Shown: piece by piece, positions 28,517 through 37,291 of the stretch
Layout of the letters: each line of letters starts with the position of its first letter
How positions within the stretch are numbered: the first letter of the stretch is position 1
The notes under the pieces: generated by a model
Database searches by the model: none
What the model saw: the letters and a program-made list of their open reading frames with translations, nothing else
What the model was told of the DNA's origin: nothing
Program-made: the position numbers and the translations under genes
DNA from: Roseovarius nubinhibens ISM
GTDB lineage: Bacteria > Pseudomonadota > Alphaproteobacteria > Rhodobacterales > Rhodobacteraceae
Direction: 5' to 3'
Length of the DNA: 64,000 nt
Assembly (NCBI RefSeq): GCF_000152625.1
Contig: NZ_CH724156.1
Location: forward strand, 1,124,966 to 1,188,965

Positions 28517-30016
28517 TCAGCCCGCGTAGACCCCGACCCAGCGCTCGATCAGCGCCTGTTGGAGCTTCTTGGCCTTGCGGTTCCACACCGCCGCCCCCGG
28601 CGGGCTGTCCTGCGTCGCCCGGTCCGAGGCGGCGCGCTTGTCCTCATTGGCGGTAAAGATCGCAAAGGCGAGCCGCTTGCCATTCGGTGCCGTGGCATAG
28701 CCCGCCAGCGCGCTGACAAAGACCAGCGTGCCGGTCTTGGCAAACACCTTGACCTTGTGATTGCGGTCGACCCTGCCATCGCGGCCATAGAGGGCAATCG
28801 GCTTCATCAGCGGCGCGATGAGCGCCTCATCCTCCGCCGCCGCCAGCGCCCGCGCCAGCGATCCGGGCTCGATCATGCTCTCATCGCCGAGGCCCGAATG
28901 ATCGACAAACCGCGCGTCCCTGAGGCCAAGAACCTCCTGCGCCCAGCTGGTCATCACCGCCGCCGAGCCGCGCAGGCTCTCGGGGCGCAATCCGTTGCGC
29001 TTGGCCGTCGCCGTCATCCCGATCAGCTCGGCGGTGAGGTTGGTGGAATATTTCATCATGTCGCGCACGATCTCGCGCAAGGTCTCGCTCTGATGGGTGA
29101 CGAGGACCCGGCCCTCGGGCGCCGCCTCTGCCGCCGCACCCGGCTCGAGGATGATGCCATGGCTGCGCGCGAAACTGGCAAAGACCTCGCCCGCATAGCG
29201 CGCCGGATGCCGCACCGGCAGCCACCGCGCCCCGCCATTGCCCAGCGCCGGCTGCGCCACGGTCCAGGTGTCGTGATCGCCCTCGTTGCGATAGGTGTAG
29301 AGCGGGCTCTGCCGCGCCACGAGCCCCATGCGCGCCACCCGCACCGCCGGACGATGGCTGCCCGACCGCGCATCCATCGACACCTCGTAATTCTGCCCGG
29401 CGCGTTTCCATTCGAAATGCACCCGGTTGAAATTGAGATTGAGCCCCGACACCGCCGGGTTATAGCTCGCATGCACCGGCTGAATATCGTCGATCCGCTC
29501 GACATAGGGCAGGTCGCCGCCCCAGACCCGGAACTTGCCATCGACCCGATGCACCCCCGCCGCCTTGAGATCCGACGCCATCTGCGCCAACGCATCGGTG
29601 TCGAGCAGCGGATCACCGCCCCCCGCCAGCACCAGATCGCCCTTGATGACCCCTTCGCTCACCGGGCCCGTGGCCACCAGCCGGGTCTCGAACCGATACT
29701 CCGGCCCGAGCGTGCGCAGCGCATAAAGCCCGGTCACCGATTTCGCGACACTGGCGGGCGGCAGGCCGGTTGCCGGGTTATAGCCCTCAAGGAACCCGCC
29801 CGTCGCCACATCCACCACCGCAAACCCGACCGAACCACCAAGCCCCGCCGCCTCGATCAGGCTTTCTGCCGTGGCCGGCTTGCTGCTGCCGGGCCGCGCC
29901 ACCGGCCGTTTCGACCGGGCGGGCGCTTCGGCCAGCGCCGCACCGGGGATCGTGCCCGCCAACGCCGCCATCGCGGCCCCGGCGAGGAAAAACCGTCTCG
30001 TGGGAAAATCAGACAT
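28517..30016 (-). CDS. dacB: D-alanyl-D-alanine carboxypeptidase/endopeptidase (PBP4 type)
   Basis: A 499-residue peptidase S13 (DacB/PBP4) protein exported to the periplasm. The N-terminus has a twin-arginine motif, TRRFFLAGAAM, suggesting Tat export. The serine-peptidase motifs are present: SVAK (SxxK) near residue 88, STN (SxN) in KYSTNLTAELIG, and KTG in VFAKTGTLVF. It trims or cleaves peptidoglycan cross-links. The ATG at 30016 is preferred over a GTG four codons earlier because the Tat motif then starts at the usual place. nadD lies about 50 bases upstream in the same direction. Confidence 0.9.
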   Translation of the reverse strand: MSDFPTRRFFLAGAAMAALAGTIPGAALAEAPARSKRPVARPGSSKPATAESLIEAAGLGGSVGFAVVDVATGGFLEGYNPATGLPPASVAKSVTGLYALRTLGPEYRFETRLVATGPVSEGVIKGDLVLAGGGDPLLDTDALAQMASDLKAAGVHRVDGKFRVWGGDLPYVERIDDIQPVHASYNPAVSGLNLNFNRVHFEWKRAGQNYEVSMDARSGSHRPAVRVARMGLVARQSPLYTYRNEGDHDTWTVAQPALGNGGARWLPVRHPARYAGEVFASFARSHGIILEPGAAAEAAPEGRVLVTHQSETLREIVRDMMKYSTNLTAELIGMTATAKRNGLRPESLRGSAAVMTSWAQEVLGLRDARFVDHSGLGDESMIEPGSLARALAAAEDEALIAPLMKPIALYGRDGRVDRNHKVKVFAKTGTLVFVSALAGYATAPNGKRLAFAIFTANEDKRAASDRATQDSPPGAAVWNRKAKKLQQALIERWVGVYAG

Positions 30017-30065
30017 CTCTCTTGCCACCTTCGGCTGCCAGTTTCGGCGTTGCTCGGGGCCACGC

Positions 30066-30701
30066 TCAGCCTTGCGGCGCGGCCTCTTCCCCTGAGGATT
30101 TAGGCCAATGCCCTGCCTTTCTCAACTGGGTCGACGACAGGGTCGACATCGGCACGTTGATGAAACACCACGCCGGGGCCGCATGATGGATGAGCTCGTG
30201 ACTGCGTTTGCCCGGCAGCCGCGCGCCGTCATAGACCTTGGCCGCCTTGGAGCTGCGCGCCGAGGTCCGCGTGCCGGGCCGCGCCAACACGCCCACCGGC
30301 ACCGTCTCCATGATCTTGCGCCAATCCTGCCAGCGGTGAAACTGATGCAGATTGTCCGCCCCCATGAGCCAGACAAACCGCACACCGGGCCGCAGCGCGA
30401 TCAGCGTCTCGAGCGTCTGCGCAGTATAACGCGTCTCGATCTGGGCCTCGAAATCGGTGATGTCGACCCGCGGATGATCCATGATCCGGCGCGCCGCCGC
30501 CATCCGCCGCGCCATCGGCGCCGGCCCTTCGGCCTTGAGCGGATTGCCCGGGCTGACGAGCCACCATACCCGGTCGAGCCCGAAACGCTTGAGCGCCTCG
30601 CGGGTGATGTGGGCATGGCCCTCATGCGGTGGATCGAACGAGCCACCGAGTAACCCGATGGTCTGGCCCGGTCGGGACGGGGGCAGGCGAATGTCGATCA
30701 C
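30066..30701 (-). CDS. nadD: nicotinate-nucleotide adenylyltransferase
   Basis: A 211-residue NAD biosynthesis enzyme that adenylates nicotinate mononucleotide. It has the nucleotidyltransferase motif [17 protein letters not shown] near the N-terminus and the C-terminal STLSSTQLR motif (an ISSTxIR variant). The start taken is GTG at 30701, with GAGGAG nine bases upstream. An ATG 105 bases earlier would add a tail not typical of the family and overlap the promoter region of the divergent PAS-GGDEF-EAL gene. Confidence 0.92.
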   Translation of the reverse strand: MIDIRLPPSRPGQTIGLLGGSFDPPHEGHAHITREALKRFGLDRVWWLVSPGNPLKAEGPAPMARRMAAARRIMDHPRVDITDFEAQIETRYTAQTLETLIALRPGVRFVWLMGADNLHQFHRWQDWRKIMETVPVGVLARPGTRTSARSSKAAKVYDGARLPGKRSHELIHHAAPAWCFINVPMSTLSSTQLRKAGHWPKSSGEEAAPQG

Positions 30702-30822
30702 CGCACAATATCTCCTCAACTCCAACGCTTTGCTTAATATCTTGGAAGGGATTTGGCCACCGGATATTAACTGCTGCCTGCCATGGTCGCCTGTGATGAG
30801 TGACACTTAGGACAGGTGCGAC

Positions 30823-32682
30823 GTGCCTCAGGACGAAGACAAGACCCGGCCCCGGCTGCAACTGCCCGGCTGCGAACCGACGGATCGCCCGCTCTCCGAA
30901 CTGGTGCTCGAACATCTGCGCGACGGGGTCGCGGTGGTCGACATGCGGGGTCGTGTGGTCTGGATGAACCGGGCGCTGGAACGGATGATCGGCTATAGCA
31001 GCGCCGAAATCTGTGGCCGCCACCCCTCCGAATTTATCCTGCCCCCCGATCAACGCCCCTCGCCCGAGGACCTCGCCAATTTCCGCTACCGCCCCGATGG
31101 CGGCCTCTTCGATCGCTTCCGGGTGAGCGAACATATGCGCGCCGATGGCAGCCGCTTCTGGAACCAGCAATCCCATGCGCTGATCACGCTCGACGATTGC
31201 GACGGCAGCGACGGTGACAGTGACGGGCAGCTGGTCATCATCGGCTGCCGCGACATCACCGATCAGGTCGACACCGAATCGGCCCTGCACCGCGCCAAGG
31301 ATGAGCTGGAATATGCCGCCTTCCATGACGATCTCACCGGGCTCGCCAACCGCAAACGGCTCACCGCCTATATGCGCTCCGACCCGGTGCTGCAGTATAT
31401 CCGCGACGGCCAGATCGGCGTGCTGCAGATCGACCTCGACAAGTTCAAGGAGATCAACGACACGCTCGGCCATGCGGCGGGCGACGCCACCCTGCGCCAT
31501 GTCGCGGCGGGGCTGAGCCGCAACGCCGGCCCCGACGATCTCGTCTGTCGCACCGGCGGCGATGAATTCCTGCTGATCTGCGCCCGCGTCGCCACCCAGG
31601 ATGCGCTGATGACCCGCGCCGAACTGGTGCTGCGCGACATCGCCGTGCCGCTCGACTGGGACGAACAGACCATCCATGTCGGCATTTCCATCGGCGCCTC
31701 GATGGCCGGCGCCGACACCGTCTCGGGCGAGGCGCTCATCCAGCAGGCCGATCAGGCGCTCTATTCCGCCAAGAACGGCGGCCGCGGTCAGGTCGTGTTC
31801 TACACCGACTTCCTCGGCCGCCGCTACCGCGCCCAACAGAAACTCGCCCGCGAGCTCCGCGAAGCCGTCGAAGAGAACCAGTTCGAGGTCTATCTGCAAC
31901 CGCAACTGCGGCTCGAATCCGACACGATTTCGGGCTGCGAGGCGCTCATTCGCTGGAATCACCCCGAACGCGGCACGCTCCTGCCCGGCGTCTTCCTCGA
32001 AGAGGCGCGCCGCTCACAGCTGCTCGCCGATGTCGATTACATCTCGATGAACCTCGCCCTCGACGCGCTGCAGGCGCTCGATCAGGCCGGCCATCATCAC
32101 CTCACCATGTCGATCAACGTCTCCTCGCCGGTGCTCGCCGATGAAAACTACCCCGGCCTGCTCGACTGGGCGCTGCAATCGCGCAACCTCGCCCCCGGCC
32201 GGGTCTGCGTCGAGATCCTCGAAACCACCATCCTCGACGGCGGCGAGCTTGACGTCGTCACCGCCGTCGACCGGCTGCGCCGTCTCGGCGTGCATGTGGC
32301 GCTCGACGATTTCGGCACCGGCTATGCCGGGCTCGCCCATATGTCGGCCTTTGAAATCGACGGGATCAAGCTCGATTTCTCGATGATCCGCCGCCTCGAA
32401 AGCGATCCGCGCAACCGGGTGATCACCCGCTCGCTGATCCGGCTCTGCGGCCTACTGGGCATGGATGTGGTTGCCGAAGGCGTCGAAACCCAGGGACAGC
32501 TCGACATCCTGCGCCGCGCCGACTGCCCCTGCATTCAGGGCTTCGGCCTCGCCCGCCCGATGCCAGTGGCCGACATGCTGAGCTGGCTTGACGAGATGCT
32601 GCCGCTGCCCTCGCCGCTCTTCTTCACCGACCAGGGCCCCCGCGCCCACCCCATCGCCCTGCCCGACATCAGCAATGGCTAG
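30823..32682 (+). CDS. PAS-GGDEF-EAL cyclic-di-GMP signalling protein
   Basis: A 619-residue protein with three domains: PAS (about 25-150, with VVDMRGRVVWMNRALERMIGY), GGDEF (about 165-325, intact RTGGDEFLL) and EAL (about 340-590, intact CEALIRWNHPERG and LDDFGTGYAGLAHM). Both catalytic signatures are intact, so it could make and degrade cyclic di-GMP; in such hybrids one activity often dominates. No signal peptide or membrane helix is present, so it is cytosolic and probably senses a small ligand or redox state through PAS. It starts with GTG after AGGACAGG and is divergent from nadD. Confidence 0.9.
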   Translation: MPQDEDKTRPRLQLPGCEPTDRPLSELVLEHLRDGVAVVDMRGRVVWMNRALERMIGYSSAEICGRHPSEFILPPDQRPSPEDLANFRYRPDGGLFDRFRVSEHMRADGSRFWNQQSHALITLDDCDGSDGDSDGQLVIIGCRDITDQVDTESALHRAKDELEYAAFHDDLTGLANRKRLTAYMRSDPVLQYIRDGQIGVLQIDLDKFKEINDTLGHAAGDATLRHVAAGLSRNAGPDDLVCRTGGDEFLLICARVATQDALMTRAELVLRDIAVPLDWDEQTIHVGISIGASMAGADTVSGEALIQQADQALYSAKNGGRGQVVFYTDFLGRRYRAQQKLARELREAVEENQFEVYLQPQLRLESDTISGCEALIRWNHPERGTLLPGVFLEEARRSQLLADVDYISMNLALDALQALDQAGHHHLTMSINVSSPVLADENYPGLLDWALQSRNLAPGRVCVEILETTILDGGELDVVTAVDRLRRLGVHVALDDFGTGYAGLAHMSAFEIDGIKLDFSMIRRLESDPRNRVITRSLIRLCGLLGMDVVAEGVETQGQLDILRRADCPCIQGFGLARPMPVADMLSWLDEMLPLPSPLFFTDQGPRAHPIALPDISNG

Positions 32683-32771
32683 CGCAGACAAGGCCGCCGC
32701 CCCATTGCCCCCGGCCCGCCGCCCCGTTACACAGCCTGCCAAACGCAGCTATTCGTGACGGAGCCCGACCC

Positions 32772-34427
<1,656 letters not shown>

Positions 34428-34459
34428 TCCCGGCCCCGCGCCCGCCGCAAACCCCTCAC

Positions 34460-34492
34460 CGCCCTCGCAGCCCGCTGCGGGGGCGTTTCTTA
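34460..34492 (+). terminator. intrinsic terminator of ettA
   Basis: An 11-bp stem with one G-T pair (34460-34470 with 34475-34485, loop CCCG) is followed by TTTCTTAT. Confidence 0.85.
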
Positions 34493-34849
34493 TCCCTCAA
34501 GACGGCCCCAAGACGCCAAGCCGGTCAGCGCCCGACCGCGGGTGGGCAAGTGCTCGGCTGCTTTGGGCAGTTTATCTCGCCCCCCCGCGCCACGCCTCTG
34601 CCTCCCGGCACCTCAGCAAGAGCCCGCCCGGGGGGCGGTCGGGCTCTGCCCGGCGGGCTGCGCCCTTGCTCCGGGCCAACAGGTCCACCGCCCGGCGCAG
34701 CCGGGCATCGCCCGACCTCCCCGCCGATCTCTTTCGCGAGGGCGATTTAGCTAGGTTTCAAACTGAAGCACACGCATCTCGTTGGGCGAGGGCCGCGCGC
34801 CATAACTGCCCGCCCATCGCCCTCTAGGTCGGGCGCTACCCTCCCCTCT
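34493..34849. other. gene-free region with repeated and inverted short motifs
   Basis: No convincing gene is seen in this stretch of about 360 bases. It holds copy A of a dispersed repeat (34621-34677) and an 11-bp motif AGCGCCCGACC at 34527-34537 whose exact inverted copy is at 34827-34837. A near copy lies at 34708-34718. It may be a small non-autonomous mobile repeat or the remnant of one. Confidence 0.5.
34621..34677 (+). repeat. dispersed intergenic repeat, copy A
   Basis: About 57 bases, starting AGCCCGCC and ending TTGCTCCGGGCC, align with the minus strand of 40863-40917 over nearly their full length with roughly four bases in five identical by eye. Both copies lie in gene-free DNA, suggesting a REP-like family. 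Confidence 0.6.
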
Positions 34850-35224
34850 TCACTCCACCCCCGCCCGCCGCGCCAGATGCGCGTCGAGCTGCACCTCGCC
34901 CGCGATCTTCATCTGCGCCCAGGTCGCCAAGAGCCGGTTGATCCGCGCGTGATAGCCGCGCCCCATCTGCCGGTAAAACCGCGCCACCGACCGATCGAGA
35001 TAGAGCGTCACCTTCTCCTTCGGCTCGCGCACATCCACATCCGCCTCGAGCGTATGCCACGCCTCGGGGATCTCCTCGCGCAGCACCCGGTCGAGCCAAC
35101 CGTCGCCCTGCAGCTCGATCAGGCTGCGCATCAGCCCATCCCGCGCCAGCCGTTCCGACTTGGTCAAACGGCCCTGACGCGGCGCGCGGGCATTGGGGGA
35201 CTGCGGGGCGGAACGATCGGTCAT
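34850..35224 (-). CDS. BrnA-like antitoxin-family DNA-binding protein without toxin partner
   Basis: A 124-residue basic protein. The C-terminal part (KEKVTLYLDRSVARFYRQMG, then GYHARINRLLATWAQ) matches the ribbon-helix-helix end of BrnA antitoxins. In type II BrnT/BrnA modules BrnT precedes BrnA; here no BrnT-sized gene lies on either side. Solo BrnA-like proteins may act as plain transcriptional regulators. It lies between two gene-free spacers and is transcribed on its own. Confidence 0.65.
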   Translation of the reverse strand: MTDRSAPQSPNARAPRQGRLTKSERLARDGLMRSLIELQGDGWLDRVLREEIPEAWHTLEADVDVREPKEKVTLYLDRSVARFYRQMGRGYHARINRLLATWAQMKIAGEVQLDAHLARRAGVE

Positions 35225-35592
35225 CGGGATCTCCTTCTCGGCTGCAACGCGGCGAATTTACCGCCTCCCAACCCTGCCCGACGGTCCGTTAACATTGTCC
35301 TTGCCCCCCGCACGCCGCCACCGACGCGATACCGCCGCAACACCGACGGGATGCGGCGAATCCCCGAAAACGACCTCGTTAACCTCGGTGAACGCTGACC
35401 TCACGGCATCTAAACGCCTATGGGGCATGGGAAAAATAATTCCCCTTGTTTTATTTCACCGCAGGGAACATATCGGGAATGCGACGTTACCACTATCGAT
35501 ACCTGCTCCTCTACACGGCTCAGTCACTCGATTCTGCACTGACGGGCCGGGCTGCCGCACGACGTGGGCAGCATAATGAAGGAGACTACGGA
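35225..35592. other. long leader region upstream of the cold-shock gene
   Basis: This 368-base divergent spacer contains the promoter of the BrnA-like gene and, on the other side, an AT-richer stretch (35425-35475) likely to hold the cold-shock promoter and a long 5' leader. Cold-shock mRNAs often have structured leaders, but no particular structure is asserted here. Confidence 0.5.
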
Positions 35593-35799
35593 ATGGCCAA
35601 TGGCACCGTAAAATGGTTCAACACCACCAAAGGTTATGGCTTTATCGCCCCCGATGATGGCGGCAAAGACGTGTTTGTGCACATCTCTGCTGTCGAGCGC
35701 GCGGGCCTCACCGGCCTCGCCGACAACCAGAAGGTCACCTACGACCTCGAAGCCGGCCGTGACGGCCGCGAATCGGCAGGCAACATCGTTCTGGCCTAA
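35593..35799 (+). CDS. CspA-family cold-shock protein
   Basis: A 68-residue single cold-shock domain. RNP1 is visible as KGYGFIAP and RNP2 as DVFVHISAV. It binds single-stranded RNA/DNA and acts as an RNA chaperone. The ATG at 35593 has GAAGGAGA upstream; earlier in-frame codons belong to the leader. A strong terminator follows at 35821. Confidence 0.95.
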   Translation: MANGTVKWFNTTKGYGFIAPDDGGKDVFVHISAVERAGLTGLADNQKVTYDLEAGRDGRESAGNIVLA

Positions 35800-35820
35800 G
35801 GCCTCAGCGACACGCTTTTG

Positions 35821-35850
35821 AAGGGCCGTCCCACCGGGGGCGGCCCTTTT
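35821..35850 (+). terminator. intrinsic terminator of the cold-shock gene
   Basis: A 12-bp stem (35821-35832 with 35837-35848, one G-T pair) is followed by a pyrimidine/T-rich run. Confidence 0.85.
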
Positions 35851-35889
35851 CCTTTGCGCTCGCCTGTGCCGGGGCCAGATCCGCGCCCC

Positions 35890-36579
35890 TCACGGCGCCA
35901 CCACCTCATCGATGAGCCGCTGCACATCCGGGCCAAGCCCCGCCACGATGCGCCTCACCCCCCGCGCATTGGGATGCAGCCCGTCCTCCTGGAAATACTG
36001 GCGGAGCTTATCGGGGTCCCGCTCCGGCAACCCCTGAAAGAAGCTTTCCGCCAAGAGCGCCCCATGCTCTGCCGCCAACTCGGGATAGATCGCATCGAAC
36101 GCGGCCTTATACTCCGCGCCATAATTGCCCGGCGCGGCCATCGCCACCAACAGAACCGGCACCTCCCGCGCCTCCGCCTCGCTCAGGATCGCGTCGAGGT
36201 TCTGACGGCTCACCGCCGGATCGATGCCGCGCAGGAAATCATTGCCCCCCAGCGCCACGATCATCGCATCCACCTCGGGACCAAGCCCCCAGGCCACCCG
36301 CGCCGCGCCCCCCGCCGTGGTGTCCCCCGACACCCCGCCATTGATCACCTGCACCTCCTGCCCCGCAGCGCGAAGCCAGGCCTCGAGCTGCGGCACAAAC
36401 CCCTCTTCCTCGGGCAGGCCATAGCCCTGGGTGAGGCTATCCCCCATCGCCAACAGGGTAATTTCCTGCGCCACAGCGCCGCGCAACGGCAAAACCGCTA
36501 AAATCGCCAGCAAGGCGACCTTGCCCATCCGGGCCAAACCCCCATATGTCAAAGGCATATTCACAAGGTGTTTTCGCAT
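35890..36579 (-). CDS. tesA: SGNH/GDSL arylesterase or lysophospholipase (TesA-like)
   Basis: A 229-residue exported hydrolase. The four SGNH blocks are visible: AMGDSLTQGYGL (Ser), GGVSGDTTAGG (Gly), VALGGNDFLRG (Asn) and EDGLHPNARG (Asp/His). A signal segment (MGKVALLAILAVLPLRGAVA) follows about 17 residues in. The start at 36579 is taken for its AAGGGG site; starts at 36558 or 36528 are possible and would give a more compact signal peptide. It is head-to-head with the ABC genes at 36578, the same arrangement as tesA and ybbA-ybbP in E. coli. Confidence 0.88.
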   Translation of the reverse strand: MRKHLVNMPLTYGGLARMGKVALLAILAVLPLRGAVAQEITLLAMGDSLTQGYGLPEEEGFVPQLEAWLRAAGQEVQVINGGVSGDTTAGGAARVAWGLGPEVDAMIVALGGNDFLRGIDPAVSRQNLDAILSEAEAREVPVLLVAMAAPGNYGAEYKAAFDAIYPELAAEHGALLAESFFQGLPERDPDKLRQYFQEDGLHPNARGVRRIVAGLGPDVQRLIDEVVAP

Positions 36580-37291
36580 GACCTCGCCCCTTTTGTCGCT
36601 CCGCAACGCTGACTTGTCACTTCGGTCGAACGCGGGAGACGTCAACATACTTCGCGACATTTCCCTCGATGTCCATGCCGGGGAAACCATCGGCGTGACC
36701 GGGCCGTCGGGCTCTGGCAAATCTTCGCTGCTGATGCTGATGGGCGGGCTCGAACGGGCCACCGGCGGCACCGTCACCGCCCTCGGGCAGGATCTCGGCC
36801 AGCTCGGCGAAGACGCTCTGGCCCGGCTCCGGCGCGACAATATCGGCGTGGTGTTTCAATCCTTCCACCTGATCCCGACGCTCACCGCGCTGGAAAACGT
36901 GGCCACCCCGCTCGACCTCGCCGGCGCCCCCGATGCCGAGGCCCGCGCAGAGGCCGAGCTGCGCGCCGTGGGCCTCGCTCATCGGATGCACCATTACCCG
37001 GCCCAGATGTCCGGCGGCGAACAGCAACGCGTTGCCCTCGCCCGCGCCGCCGCCCCCCGGCCCCGGCTCATCCTCGCCGATGAACCGACCGGCAATCTCG
37101 ACGGCAGCAATGGCGCGGCCATCGTCGATCTGCTCTTCGACCTGCACGACCGCCATGGCGCGACGCTGGTGCTCGTGACCCATGACATGGGCCTCGCCGC
37201 CCGCTGCGCCCGCGTGCTGCACCTGACCGACGGCCGCCTCGACGAAGACCGCGCCGCCGCCCCCCGCACATCCGAGGGCCTTCGCGCATGA
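36578..37291 (+). CDS. ybbA: ABC transporter ATP-binding protein (YbbA/LolD type)
   Basis: A 237-residue ATPase of the MacB/LolD class. Walker A is GPSGSGKSSL near residue 45, the signature is MSGGEQQRVALARA near 144, and Walker B is LILADEPTGNLD. It pairs with the large permease encoded next, whose start overlaps its stop by four bases (ATGA). The partner identifies it as YbbA-like rather than LolD. AAGGTG lies eight bases before the start codon. Confidence 0.9.
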   Translation: MTSPLLSLRNADLSLRSNAGDVNILRDISLDVHAGETIGVTGPSGSGKSSLLMLMGGLERATGGTVTALGQDLGQLGEDALARLRRDNIGVVFQSFHLIPTLTALENVATPLDLAGAPDAEARAEAELRAVGLAHRMHHYPAQMSGGEQQRVALARAAAPRPRLILADEPTGNLDGSNGAAIVDLLFDLHDRHGATLVLVTHDMGLAARCARVLHLTDGRLDEDRAAAPRTSEGLRA

